Source: Bacillota bacterium
GTDB lineage: Bacteria; Vulcanimicrobiota; JAJTBE01
DNA length: 64,000 nt
Assembly: GCA_021287065.1 (NCBI GenBank)
Contig: JAJTBE010000035.1
Location: forward strand, 1 to 64,000
Direction of reading: 5' to 3'
Shown: piece after piece, positions 7,957-16,535 of the stretch
How positions within the stretch are numbered: position 1 is the stretch's first letter
Layout of the letters: each line of letters opens with the position of its first letter
Position numbers and translations under genes: made by a program
Notes under the pieces: generated by a model
What the model saw: only the letters and a program-made list of their open reading frames with translations
Databases searched by the model: none
What the model was told of the DNA's origin: nothing

Positions 7957-9618
7957 TTAGCAGGCGGTCTTAACCGAAGGTTTTTCAACAGGTTTTAAGC
8001 CCAGTTTCCATTCGATCAGTTTGACCGGAAGAGAACCGCATCTGAGAAGATCCTGGTGGAATTTCTTCAGCGGGAAGTCTTTTCCGTGTATTTTTGCATA
8101 GTCTTCCTTCAGGCGGAAAATTTCCAGTTTGCCTGTGTAGTATGAAAGTGCCTGAGACGGATCGTGGGCGTAGCGTTTGAGTTCTCCTTTAGCTATGAAA
8201 GGGGACCAGTCGGTTTTTTCAGCCATAAATGCCATTGCTTCGTCCCATGTAAATCTTCCTGTGTGGATACCCACATCGAGAAGGATTCTCAATGCTCTCC
8301 AGTATGCTGCCTCGAGCTGGCAGAGTTCGCTTTCCTTATCGAAAAAGCCGTGGTCTTTCATCATTTGTTCAGTATAGAAAGCCCAGCCTTCAACAAAGAT
8401 ATTGCTGAATGATCTTTTGAAAACGGGATCCTGAACACTTGAATGATAAACGAGCTGCAGATGATGTCCGGGGAAGCATTCGTGGAGCGAAACATAGCTG
8501 ATTTTGCCATAGCAGCTGTCTCTGAGCTGTTTTTCCCTGTCTTCCTCAGGCTGGTCGGGATTTACAGGGGTTACCCAAAGAAATGCTCTCTGATCTTTTT
8601 CAAAAGGAGCCGGCGGCATATAAGCAGCCAGAGGAGTCAAGCTTCTGAAAAATTCCGGAGTATGCTGGGGCACGAGCTGCTGATTTTCCGGTATATCAAC
8701 CAGATCGTTTTCGATAACGAAGCTTTTTGCTTTTTCCAGACATTTGATATAAACATCCAGAACTTCATCTTCTCTGGGATGGTGTTTTTTTACTTCCCTG
8801 TAGTTTTCTCTCCAGGTTTTGCCGGGATCAAAGTTTTTATTGCAGAAATCTGTAAGCTCCTGTTCGCATTTCTCCACTTCCCGTTTGCCGATTTCCCAGA
8901 GATCATCTGATGTGAAATCGAGGAAATCATTCTCTCTGAGAATTTCATCCATCATTTCCTTACCAATGGCGTATTCACCGTTGGAACGGGGGAGAATTAC
9001 GGTTTCGAGAAATTCCCTGTAGTCGGAAATTTCTTTGCGTGCGATTTCCAGCGCTTTATCCATTCTTTCCTTTATTGAAGGGACTTTTTCCGCCATTTTT
9101 GGAATAAGGTCGTTAAGAAGTCCGCCGCTGCCGTTGAGGATGTCAATGGCTATCTCTGTGAAAACCCTGGGCGGGTTGGTAAGGTTTTCCCTTGCAGCCT
9201 GAAAAAGTTCAGGTGTTTTTTCAAGTCTGGAGGCTACAGAGGTCATTCTGTCTTCGAGAGGAGCGAATTCCCTGTTGAGTAGAAGGAAAACAGAAACTGC
9301 AACATTGGCATAAAGGGCCGGATCTGTTTCATATCTTTTGGTTACATTAAGGAATCTGTTTCCTTCCTTGATGGATGAATCGAGTATGTGCCATTTAATT
9401 TTGTTGTCGTTGTCGAGTTCGTCGAAGTTTATGCTGTCCAGTTCCTGTCTGAATTCTTTATTTGATTCCCTCATTCTTTCAAAGGAAGCAGATGATAAAT
9501 CATCCAGCAAACCGTCATAATCGTGAATTCCCAGATATGTGGAAGAAGTGGGGGAGTTTTTGTCCATTTCTTTATAATATCTGTCCGCCAGGTCATTGAA
9601 TTTCCTGTTCTCAGCCAT
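7957..9618 (-). CDS. DUF885 family zinc peptidase-like protein
   Basis: DUF885 protein of 553 residues. The metal-binding motif is HECFPGHH, with H379, E380 and H385/H386, and the helix EGWAFYTEQMM about 35 residues later provides the usual downstream Glu. Many members are annotated as putative metallopeptidases of the M3/M32 type; the substrate is unknown. There is no signal peptide, so it is probably cytosolic. I chose ATG at 9618 (MAENRK) because GGAGGC precedes it; twelve upstream in-frame residues have no ribosome site. A terminator for the next gene upstream lies within its 5' flank. Confidence 0.85.
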   Translation of the reverse strand: MAENRKFNDLADRYYKEMDKNSPTSSTYLGIHDYDGLLDDLSSASFERMRESNKEFRQELDSINFDELDNDNKIKWHILDSSIKEGNRFLNVTKRYETDPALYANVAVSVFLLLNREFAPLEDRMTSVASRLEKTPELFQAARENLTNPPRVFTEIAIDILNGSGGLLNDLIPKMAEKVPSIKERMDKALEIARKEISDYREFLETVILPRSNGEYAIGKEMMDEILRENDFLDFTSDDLWEIGKREVEKCEQELTDFCNKNFDPGKTWRENYREVKKHHPREDEVLDVYIKCLEKAKSFVIENDLVDIPENQQLVPQHTPEFFRSLTPLAAYMPPAPFEKDQRAFLWVTPVNPDQPEEDREKQLRDSCYGKISYVSLHECFPGHHLQLVYHSSVQDPVFKRSFSNIFVEGWAFYTEQMMKDHGFFDKESELCQLEAAYWRALRILLDVGIHTGRFTWDEAMAFMAEKTDWSPFIAKGELKRYAHDPSQALSYYTGKLEIFRLKEDYAKIHGKDFPLKKFHQDLLRCGSLPVKLIEWKLGLKPVEKPSVKTAC

Positions 9619-9650
9619 TTTTATGCCTCCGTTTATATCAGTTGTAAAAA

Positions 9651-9680
9651 ACAATAAAAAAACAGCTTACTAAGCTGTTC
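9651..9680 (-). terminator. Rho-independent terminator
   Basis: Read on the minus strand, the ACAGCTT/AAGCTGT stem is followed by a run of T. It lies just downstream of the lytic transglycosylase gene. Confidence 0.75.
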
Positions 9681-9712
9681 TGTTGACTTCATTAAATTAT
9701 CTGAAATACCTT

Positions 9713-10561
9713 CTAAACAAAATCGGACCACGGTTCATTTTTTATGTGGCTTTCAATGAGTTTCCAGTAATGGGAACTGCCGTTGTAGCTGATAACTGCC
9801 TGTTTCCAGGAGCCTTTCTGTTCGTAGAGGGTTTTAAGATATTTTGCGCCGTATTCGATATTGTCCTCTGCGTTCCATACATTTTTGGTTTTTGCAAAGC
9901 TATGGTATCTGTCGTCAATCTGCATCACGCCTTTGCCATGTCCGCCGTCGAAAGATTTCAGGTTGGTTCTCCAGCGGCTTTCCTGCCAGGCTATTGCTTT
10001 TACATACTGTGACGGAATACCGTTTTTCTTTGCTGCCGCTTCAATCATGTCATTGATTTCTGCTTTTGTGGGCTGGCCTTCTTTTTTAACCTGCTGGGTT
10101 TGCTGAACCTGTTTTTCCTGTTGAACCTGCTGCTTCTGTTCAGCCTGCTGCATGTTTTGATTCTGAGCAACCTGTATCTGCTGGGGCATTGCCTGCTGGG
10201 GTTGTTTGACAATCTGTTCCATCTTTACGGGAGGAGTCGGCTGCGCCTCTGTTCCGAAGGCTGAAGGTGCAAATACTGCTGTGGCGTTAAAAAGCGTAAT
10301 TCCCATCAGAAGTGAAACTGCGGTCTTTTTGCATATATCCGCAAAACGGGATACATTTCCGGCATTTCCCCTGTTGTCATCGGCGGCTTTGGGAGTGAAG
10401 CTGATTTTTGAAGGGTCGATAAGCTGAAGCTCGTTGGTGTTTGAGGCGTTGAGGGTTACAGTATCCTTAGCGGAAAAATAAGCTGAACTCCTGTCGGGTG
10501 TGCCGACTGAAGCGGTTCTGTCAATGCCGGGTGAAAACCCGCCTATTCTGTTAATCAACAT
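9713..10561 (-). CDS. Lytic transglycosylase-like (SLT domain) protein with internal membrane segment
   Basis: Peptidoglycan lytic enzyme candidate of 282 residues. The C-terminal SLT/lysozyme-like domain (about residues 165-275) has the catalytic-type motif AIAWQESRWRTN, followed by GKGVMQI and AVISYNG, all hallmarks of family 1 transglycosylases. A Gln-rich linker (about 120-160) joins it to the rest. The only hydrophobic segment is internal, about residues 79-103, preceded by an 80-residue polar N-terminus; this is not a classical signal peptide. It may be a type II membrane protein with a cytoplasmic tail. ATG at 10561 follows GGAAGGCAG. A strong promoter with TGTWAC/TGTTAA repeats lies upstream, as for two other wall hydrolases in this window. 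Confidence 0.85.
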   Translation of the reverse strand: MLINRIGGFSPGIDRTASVGTPDRSSAYFSAKDTVTLNASNTNELQLIDPSKISFTPKAADDNRGNAGNVSRFADICKKTAVSLLMGITLFNATAVFAPSAFGTEAQPTPPVKMEQIVKQPQQAMPQQIQVAQNQNMQQAEQKQQVQQEKQVQQTQQVKKEGQPTKAEINDMIEAAAKKNGIPSQYVKAIAWQESRWRTNLKSFDGGHGKGVMQIDDRYHSFAKTKNVWNAEDNIEYGAKYLKTLYEQKGSWKQAVISYNGSSHYWKLIESHIKNEPWSDFV

Positions 10562-10597
10562 ATCTGCCTTCCGAAAAACAAAATATCTCCATTTCCT

Positions 10598-10653
10598 ATT
10601 TTAAAACTTTATGCAAAATTTATCAATCACATGAATATTAACAAAATGTTACA
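10598..10653 (-). promoter_or_regulatory. Promoter with TGTAAC/TGTTAA repeats
   Basis: On the minus strand, TTGATA (10626-10621), a 17-nt spacer and TAAAAT (10603-10598) form a good promoter. Just upstream lie TGTTAA (10644-10639) and TGTAAC (10653-10648). Similar hexamers precede the promoters of the genes at 44434 and 45709. Confidence 0.6.
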
Positions 10654-10673
10654 TTCTACTGATAAAGTCCCCT

Positions 10674-11852
10674 CTATGGAGTTTTACCCTGAGCAGGCAG
10701 AAATCTCAGCAGAAGATTGAAGAAAGGTTTCTTCTTCCAGCTGACGGCGGGGCAGGGGGGAGAAATTACCTTAATTGCCTTTGATGCGGGATCAATAACT
10801 GAAATTTCATTGCTGATAAATGAACCCTGAAGAGGCCTGATGTCGAATCCTACAATGATTTTTCCTTCTGCAGGAAACCAGAAGTATTTTCTCAACATAT
10901 ACTCAGGTCTGATTTCCGTATAAAGTTCGCTGCTTTTGCCCTCTGCAAATTTATAAAGGGTAAGATATTTATCCAGCTTTCCGCAGACTGCCGCAGAACC
11001 ATCCGGTGAAATCTGATAGACTGCCGAATCGATTTTATCCTGCACTGCTTTCCCTGTGGAAGAATCATAAAAGACCGGAGTCTGGGAAAATGCGCAGAGA
11101 TTAATGATTCTGTCGTCAAAAGTCTCAAACTGCACAAACTGGCTTACAGGAAGATTTCCTGCAGCTTTTCTCAGATCAACGAGTTTTCCGGCTTGTGCGG
11201 TATAGAGGAAAAATTGTGGCTCCTTTTCCCTTATGCCTTTTTTGAGAATAAATGTTCCCGGCGTGTTTCCCGTTGTTATTGAACAGTCGTCTTCAGAATA
11301 ATCGAAAGGAAAAGAGCACAGTTTTGTTGCTTGTGCAGTTAAGGGATCATAAAGATATGCGTCCCGGTGGTTTTCAATTCTGATGATGTTTACGGGGTTT
11401 TCGAGTATGTATTCCCCTGCGGGAATCGGTTTGGTTATTTCCGGTTTTCCCGATTCAACCTTATGAAAAGTTGCTCTTGGGGAGCCTCCGGTTCCTGTTG
11501 TTGTGGAATCGGAAACAATATAAAGCAGGGCGTTGTCTTTCACATCATGATAAAATTCCTTGTTTTGCGACGAAAAACGGATGGTTGTGATGTAGCTGCC
11601 CTGTGATGATGAGGATGTAAAATTGATAAACTGAATAAAATAATCTTTTGGTGGTGGTGTTGACGAAAGTTTATTTGCCTCCAGAATCCTCTGAATGTAA
11701 AAACTTTTGCCGTCGGCAGATGGAAAAGCTTCGTCGGTGTAATAACCGTTTTTTTCGAGCCAGGAAGGTATCAGATACCGGACTCCGGCAATGCAGAGGA
11801 GTAATAATATCGGGATAACCACCCAGCCCCATCTTCCTGAACGCTTTTCCAT
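10674..11852 (-). CDS. Membrane-anchored protein of unknown function
   Basis: I do not recognise a family in this 392-residue protein. It has one N-terminal membrane segment (about residues 10-28, VVIPILLLLCIAGVRYLI) and a long soluble extracytoplasmic part rich in beta-strand-like sequence, with repeats of the style 'DxxTxKxVxD...SPDGSAAVCG'. That pattern suggests a beta-propeller of the WD40/TolB type, but no blade motif is clean enough to assert it. The gene starts at ATG 11852 after a weak AAAGGA. It precedes the lytic transglycosylase gene on the same strand, but that gene has its own promoter. Confidence 0.7.
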   Translation of the reverse strand: MEKRSGRWGWVVIPILLLLCIAGVRYLIPSWLEKNGYYTDEAFPSADGKSFYIQRILEANKLSSTPPPKDYFIQFINFTSSSSQGSYITTIRFSSQNKEFYHDVKDNALLYIVSDSTTTGTGGSPRATFHKVESGKPEITKPIPAGEYILENPVNIIRIENHRDAYLYDPLTAQATKLCSFPFDYSEDDCSITTGNTPGTFILKKGIREKEPQFFLYTAQAGKLVDLRKAAGNLPVSQFVQFETFDDRIINLCAFSQTPVFYDSSTGKAVQDKIDSAVYQISPDGSAAVCGKLDKYLTLYKFAEGKSSELYTEIRPEYMLRKYFWFPAEGKIIVGFDIRPLQGSFISNEISVIDPASKAIKVISPPCPAVSWKKKPFFNLLLRFLPAQGKTP

Positions 11853-11977
11853 TTTTTTGTCCTTTCGAATCCTGTAAACATGGGATAAGAAGCAAAAAAT
11901 AAAGACACATTATCGATAAAAGGTTTTAAAAACCAGTAAAATATGAACTTAAATGTTTTTGCCGGATAAGGTTTGGG

Positions 11978-12280
11978 TCAATGCTACTGAATTAGTAAAA
12001 ACCGCTCAAATCCCCCAACCCGATACTCTTGTTTTTCAGGGAGGGAGGTTCGGAGGGCAACCTCGTTTTTCCAAAAAAGCGTGGTTCCCTCTGAGGGTTC
12101 CCAAAACCCCACGGTCCCCTGGTCGGTCCCCCAATTCAAAAGTTTTGGGATGGCGGGTGCCTGCCCGCAGGGTGGGCGCGAGGAAACTTTTTTCAAAAAG
12201 TTTTCTCTGGGAGCTTGGCGAATCGGCATAATCCTCGTGAGGGATCAGATAAATCCAAGCCTTAATTCATGGGCATTGGA
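11978..12280 (+). mobile_element. MITE-like element, copy A
   Basis: Non-coding element of about 303 bp, present also at 39313-39614 (inverted) and 53941-54351. Its ends are inverted repeats: CAATGCTACTGAATTA on the left and TAATTCATGGGCATTG on the right. It is flanked by a 7-bp direct repeat GTTTGGG (11971-11977 and 12281-12287), the expected target duplication. Internal palindromes include GCGGG...CCCGC (12153-12168) and AAACTTTTTTCAAAAAGTTT (12184-12203). The right end is identical over 20 nt to the right end of the IS at 175-2185, suggesting it is a non-autonomous relative. Short open frames inside it do not look coding. Confidence 0.85.
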
Positions 12281-12281
12281 G

Positions 12282-12322
12282 TTTGGGGAAACCGGCTTTT
12301 TCATAAAGCGGGTTTCCCCAAA
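12282..12322. terminator. Strong inverted repeat between MITE copy A and fdrA
   Basis: TTTGGGGAAACC (12282-12293) pairs perfectly with GGTTTCCCCAAA (12311-12322), with five more inner pairs. It lies just after the fdrA stop on the minus strand and may end that transcript, although the T-run is poor. The MITE inserted at its foot. Confidence 0.5.
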
Positions 12323-12358
12323 TGTCGGTATAAGATCGGATTATTGTAAGCTATAGCC

Positions 12359-13909
12359 TCAGACAGCAGCTTTTGAACCTATTTTCTCAAGCATTTTCAT
12401 CGTGAAGCGGGCTGCCATTGCGTTTGAGGGAAGAACGATGATTCCTGCATCCTTCAGTTTTGCAATCTGAGTCGGTGCATGCTGGGGATCTTCCTCAACT
12501 CCGCATACGGAGGCTACGCAGATAAGATGTCTGCCTGCTCCGGAGGCTGTTTCCTTAGCTTTTTTGACTGCAGGGGCAATTTCGCCTGCGGGATCAGGGT
12601 TTGAACCGTATCCCAGAACCACATCAAGGAGCAGTATTGCTGTTTCGGCATCTTCCGCTTCCTGTGCAATGCGGTATATTCTCTTTGTGTTGTCGATCAT
12701 AGGGTGGGGGGCGCCTTTTGTGAAAATGTCGTCTCCCATATCAACAAGACAATGTCCTTTGGAATGGAAAACATCTTTCAGTTTTCTTTCCGCTTTTTTG
12801 GTTACATTGGAGAGAACACTAAGACCAGCTTTTTCGAAAATCAAATCCGCCTCGCCGCAAAGTGTTCCACCGGAATAAAGTCCCCTGAGGTCTTTCTGTG
12901 ATGAAGCTAACTTTGAAAGTTCGCTTTCCATCACTGCATCCAGATTTTCTGGTTCCGGAAGAACCGGATGACCGCCGGAAGCTTCCACTGCCTTAATAGC
13001 AGCTTCTTCCAGAGTGGGGGCGAATCCGAATCCTCTGGCAACAGCTTCTTTTCCATCGCTGCCGAGGAAATTGATAATTACTGTTTTGTTAATCCCTTCG
13101 AGGGTCTCGTAGATTGCTTTTTCCACATCAGGATGTGGGGGTTTTGATATGAGGACAAGAATCTTTGTGGCAGGATCTTCCATAAGGGCTTTGATGCCCA
13201 TTCTCATTGTAATTCCGCCCACCTCTCTGGAAAGGTCTCTTCCGCCTGTGCCTATGGCGTGGGTAATGCCGCAGCCCATTTTGTGGATGAGGGTTGCAAC
13301 TTCCTGAATTCCTGTGCCTGCAGCAGCCACTATGCCTATGTCGCCTTTTCTGATTACATTGGCAAATGCAATAGCTTTACCGTTGATTATGCTTGTTCCG
13401 CAGTCGGGACCCATCACCAGAAGGCCCTTTTCCTCGCCTTTTTTCTTCAGCTTAATCTCGGTTTCCAGAGATACATTGTCTGAGAAAAGCATAAGGTGGA
13501 GTCCCTTATCAAGGGCTTTTTCACCTTCATAATCCACATATTCACCGGGAATGGAGAACAGGGCAAGGTTTGCTCCTTTGAGAATATCCATTGCGCCTTC
13601 GATGGAACGGGGGGTGAATTTTTCAATTTCTCCGTCCTGTTTCGGGGCGAGCATTTCTTCGAGCATATCGGGAATCTTATTGATTCCGCTGTCATCATTG
13701 GCTACCACTGCGATAATAAGATCGCCGGGTTCAGCTTTTTCGCCGTCGGGAGTCAGCAGGTTGGTTGCCCGCATAATATCTTTATTGGCATCGGTTCCCA
13801 TCATCAGGGACACCTGTGATGCGCCTATTTCAGCTTTGATTTTTTCCGCTGCGTTCATAAGAACGACTGAATCGTAATAACGATTTGCAAGAATAATGTT
13901 TTTGGTCAT
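12359..13909 (-). CDS. fdrA: FdrA-like protein (acyl-CoA synthetase/ligase fold)
   Basis: Protein of about 516 residues related to E. coli FdrA (AllF), a member of the succinyl-CoA ligase/ATP-citrate lyase superfamily linked to oxamate carbamoyltransferase in allantoin breakdown. Typical features are the N-terminal DSVxLMxxAxxI...VSLMMGTDANK region, MGPDCGTSIINGKAIAFAN, the CoA-binding-type IVAAAGTGIQE and GTGGRDLS motifs, and a second-domain DVVLGYGSNPDPAG. I chose ATG at 13909 by alignment with the known N-terminus; ATG at 13930 and GTG at 13960 are also in frame. The DUF1116/DUF2877 partner genes usually found beside fdrA are absent here, so the substrate is uncertain. Confidence 0.85.
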   Translation of the reverse strand: MTKNIILANRYYDSVVLMNAAEKIKAEIGASQVSLMMGTDANKDIMRATNLLTPDGEKAEPGDLIIAVVANDDSGINKIPDMLEEMLAPKQDGEIEKFTPRSIEGAMDILKGANLALFSIPGEYVDYEGEKALDKGLHLMLFSDNVSLETEIKLKKKGEEKGLLVMGPDCGTSIINGKAIAFANVIRKGDIGIVAAAGTGIQEVATLIHKMGCGITHAIGTGGRDLSREVGGITMRMGIKALMEDPATKILVLISKPPHPDVEKAIYETLEGINKTVIINFLGSDGKEAVARGFGFAPTLEEAAIKAVEASGGHPVLPEPENLDAVMESELSKLASSQKDLRGLYSGGTLCGEADLIFEKAGLSVLSNVTKKAERKLKDVFHSKGHCLVDMGDDIFTKGAPHPMIDNTKRIYRIAQEAEDAETAILLLDVVLGYGSNPDPAGEIAPAVKKAKETASGAGRHLICVASVCGVEEDPQHAPTQIAKLKDAGIIVLPSNAMAARFTMKMLEKIGSKAAV

Positions 13910-14039
13910 ATCAGTCAATCCCGCTTTCATTTCCTTGTGTAGGAGTGGTGGGTTTTCCACCCGGATTTTTTCTTGTTAATATCAAAATGTCCTTTTAATG
14001 TGATTAATTGCGTTGTGGGAAATTAAACCCCGGCACCCT

Positions 14040-14068
14040 TTTACTGAAAATGTTTTTTGTGGTATAAA
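14040..14068 (+). promoter_or_regulatory. Putative sigma70 promoter
   Basis: TTTACT (14040-14045), a 17-nt spacer and TATAAA (14063-14068) lie 47 bp before the flavoprotein start at 14116. Confidence 0.55.
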
Positions 14069-14115
14069 GTAAATGAACCCAATAACACAGCATTGTAATT
14101 GTTGAGGAAATACTC

Positions 14116-15129
14116 ATGCTTGATATGATAATTATCGGCGGCGGACCCGCCGGAGTTTTAGCAGCTTTTCATGCCAGAAGATATGGAATCAATCATATTG
14201 TTTTCGAAAAAGGCAAAATCGGACAATCATGGCGCAATATGTATCAGGGAATGAAGCTTCTTTCCCCGGGGCACTGGAAAAAAGACTGGACAAGCTTTAC
14301 TTCCCAGTTTCCCATATATGCAATGCCCAATTCAGGCCCTTTCCCCACCGGAGAGGAATTTGTCAGATATATGGAAGCTTTTGTTGATAAATATGCCCTT
14401 AAAGTTCTTGAGAGAAGCGAAGTTCTTGATATAACAAAGCGGGAAAACGGTTTCCGGGTTTATCTCGACGATTTTTACATGGATTCCAGATTTCTTGTGA
14501 TCTCCACAGGAGTTTTTAATAATCCCTATATCCCGGACATTCCCGGAGCAGACTACAACCCATTTGTTGTTCATTCCGCAAAGGTTGTCAGTGCTGAACC
14601 TTATGCAGGGAAAAGAGTCGCTATAATCGGAGCCGGCAATTCAGGCATAGAGCTTGCCCTTGCGTTATCGGCAAAGGCGGATGTTTCCGTATTCAGCAGG
14701 CATGATGTAAAGTATTTTTCCCAGACCGGCAATATAACTGATGTGCGGGGTGTTTCCGAAAGCCTTTTCAAGGAAATGCTGAACTTTAAGATCGTTAACT
14801 GTTACGAACATATTGAGATTAAAGGTTTCAATGACGGAACCATCTATTTCGAAAATATGGATTCTATGTCCTTCGATTCAATTATTCTCGCCACCGGCTA
14901 CCGTCCCGTTCTGCTGCCCGTTATGGGAGCTTTTCACGAAACAAGGGATATGGGATTCCCCCTTGGCGACAGATTCGGCGAATCGGTTTCAATCCCCGGA
15001 CTTTATTACGCTGGCGGCATAGTGGGACCTGAACGGCAGAATGCTTTTATCCACTGTTTCAGAAGAAAAATTCCGAGGATGATGTTCAAAATAAGAAGTC
15101 AGCTTAATCTTCAGATGACGAAGCAGTAA
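14116..15129 (+). CDS. FAD/NAD(P)-dependent oxidoreductase, flavin monooxygenase-like
   Basis: Two-dinucleotide-binding flavoprotein of 337 residues. It has the FAD-binding GGGPAG motif at residues 8-13, the NAD(P)-binding GAGNSGIELA motif near 173 and the ATGYRP motif near 258. It lacks a redox CxxC, so it is not a thioredoxin reductase. It resembles short flavin-containing monooxygenases and YpdA/bacillithiol-disulfide-reductase-like proteins. The substrate cannot be inferred from context. ATG at 14116 follows GAGGAAA. The 3' end overlaps the convergent gene at 15104-15550 by 26 bp. Confidence 0.82.
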   Translation: MLDMIIIGGGPAGVLAAFHARRYGINHIVFEKGKIGQSWRNMYQGMKLLSPGHWKKDWTSFTSQFPIYAMPNSGPFPTGEEFVRYMEAFVDKYALKVLERSEVLDITKRENGFRVYLDDFYMDSRFLVISTGVFNNPYIPDIPGADYNPFVVHSAKVVSAEPYAGKRVAIIGAGNSGIELALALSAKADVSVFSRHDVKYFSQTGNITDVRGVSESLFKEMLNFKIVNCYEHIEIKGFNDGTIYFENMDSMSFDSIILATGYRPVLLPVMGAFHETRDMGFPLGDRFGESVSIPGLYYAGGIVGPERQNAFIHCFRRKIPRMMFKIRSQLNLQMTKQ

Positions 15130-15550
15130 AATCGATTTTCCAGACTCCTTTTTCATTGACCATAACTATAGTGCCGGTTCGCATATCCTGTTGATTGCCG
15201 GATCCGGCATATTTTATTTTCAGGATTATTTTATCTCCGTCTTTCTTTTCTTCAGCTACCTGGGTGGATTTTAATTCAGCCTTGTATTCTTCATTTTTCA
15301 GAAGCTTTTCTGCTTTTTCCTTAAAATTATCAAAATTGACGGCGTTTTTCACTGATTTTTCGCTCAGAAAGCTCCATGCTTCCTGAATATTGCCACTGAG
15401 AAGGGCATTGTTGAATCTTTTAAATACACCTGAAGGTGACTTTTGGGCTTCTATCTCTTTGTGCCTGTTATAAACCCATAAAAACGAAAGAACAGCCAGC
15501 ACTATAACCGCCGCTGCTCCTGCTGCTATCATAACCTTGTTGTTTTTCAT
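15104..15550 (-). CDS. Membrane-anchored NTF2-like (DUF4878-type) protein
   Basis: Small 148-residue protein with an N-terminal membrane anchor (about residues 7-27) and an extracytoplasmic domain. The domain pattern (FKRFNNALLSGNIQEAWSFL ... KYAGSG ... MVNEKGVWKID) resembles DUF4878/NTF2-like lumazine-binding-type folds, in which an N-terminal helix pair is followed by a curved sheet. No catalytic residues are evident, and a binding or stabilising role is possible. It is the last gene of the murI-side minus-strand run and overlaps the 3' end of the flavoprotein gene on the other strand. Confidence 0.7.
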   Translation of the reverse strand: MKNNKVMIAAGAAAVIVLAVLSFLWVYNRHKEIEAQKSPSGVFKRFNNALLSGNIQEAWSFLSEKSVKNAVNFDNFKEKAEKLLKNEEYKAELKSTQVAEEKKDGDKIILKIKYAGSGNQQDMRTGTIVMVNEKGVWKIDFTASSSED

Positions 15551-15619
15551 ACCGCTGAACCTCCATCGGGTTTATTCAGACAATAGATTATACAACAGGG
15601 CGTAATATGTATTCCTGCT

Positions 15620-16420
15620 TTAAAGGGTAACTTTGTGAACTGTTTTGATCTCTTTTCCGAGGAATCTTGAACCGTTGATTCTGAAATCTTCGGCGTTTCC
15701 GCTTACATAAAATTCATGTTCGGGGTTTTCCATATCAGAAAGTTTCTGTGAGTCGGAAAGTATCTTTTTAAGCTGATATGCCAGAGAATCAGCGGGATTG
15801 ATAATTTTCAGCCCGTCGCCGGCTATTCTGCGGATTACCGGTGCGAAATAGGGATAATGGGTGCATCCGAGGATGAGGGTGTCGATATTTCTTTCAAGGA
15901 GAGGTTCAATATCTTCCCTGACTACTTTTTCCACTTCTTCACCGTCAAAAATACCGGCTTCGATCAGGGGAACCCATCTGGGGCAAGCCTGCTGATGGAT
16001 GATTGTGCCGTTCATTGATATTCCCTTTATTGTGCGGACATAAGCTCCGCTTCCAACTGTAACAGGGTTGGCAACTACTCCGATAACTTCGTTGGCAGAT
16101 TCATCCAGAGCCATACGGGAAGCAAATTCAATCACTCCGAGAACGGGAGCTTTTACATTGCCGTTCAGTCTGGGCAGAACCACTGCGGAAGATGTGTTGC
16201 AAGCCATAACAAGGGCTTTAATCTCTTTTGCTTTAAGAAACTCTATGATGTCAAGAACATATTTTACAATCTGTCCTTCTGATTTGTTTCCGTATGGCAC
16301 ATTTGCAGTGTCGCCGAAGTAATAAATTTTCTCGTTAGGGAGAATTTTTGTAATGGCTGAAGCTACTGTCAGTCCGCCGAGCCCTGAGTCGAATACGCCG
16401 ATTCCTCTGTATTTATCCAT
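15620..16420 (-). CDS. murI: Glutamate racemase
   Basis: Makes D-glutamate for peptidoglycan from L-glutamate in the cytosol. It has 267 residues, the usual length. The two catalytic cysteines are C74 (MACNTSSA) and C186 (LGCTHYP), with the substrate-binding FDSGLGG at residues 10-16. I chose ATG at 16420 (MDKYRG) because AAGGTAAG precedes it and homologues begin there; 25 upstream in-frame residues look non-coding. It lies in a minus-strand run downstream of tag. Confidence 0.95.
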   Translation of the reverse strand: MDKYRGIGVFDSGLGGLTVASAITKILPNEKIYYFGDTANVPYGNKSEGQIVKYVLDIIEFLKAKEIKALVMACNTSSAVVLPRLNGNVKAPVLGVIEFASRMALDESANEVIGVVANPVTVGSGAYVRTIKGISMNGTIIHQQACPRWVPLIEAGIFDGEEVEKVVREDIEPLLERNIDTLILGCTHYPYFAPVIRRIAGDGLKIINPADSLAYQLKKILSDSQKLSDMENPEHEFYVSGNAEDFRINGSRFLGKEIKTVHKVTL

Positions 16421-16535
16421 CGCACTTACCTTTTTTAATAAATCAAAACTTGAGTTTACGGTTATTCTACTGCAATTCTCCATAAGGTTCAACAAAAAAA
16501 CGGACTTTTACCATTACAATTTGGTTACAATTTGA

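Noticed and set aside
12081-12356. Open frames inside MITE copy A (and the equivalent frames in copies B and C)
   Set aside because: Frames are not conserved between the three copies; the conserved parts are palindromes and ends, which is typical of non-coding mobile DNA.
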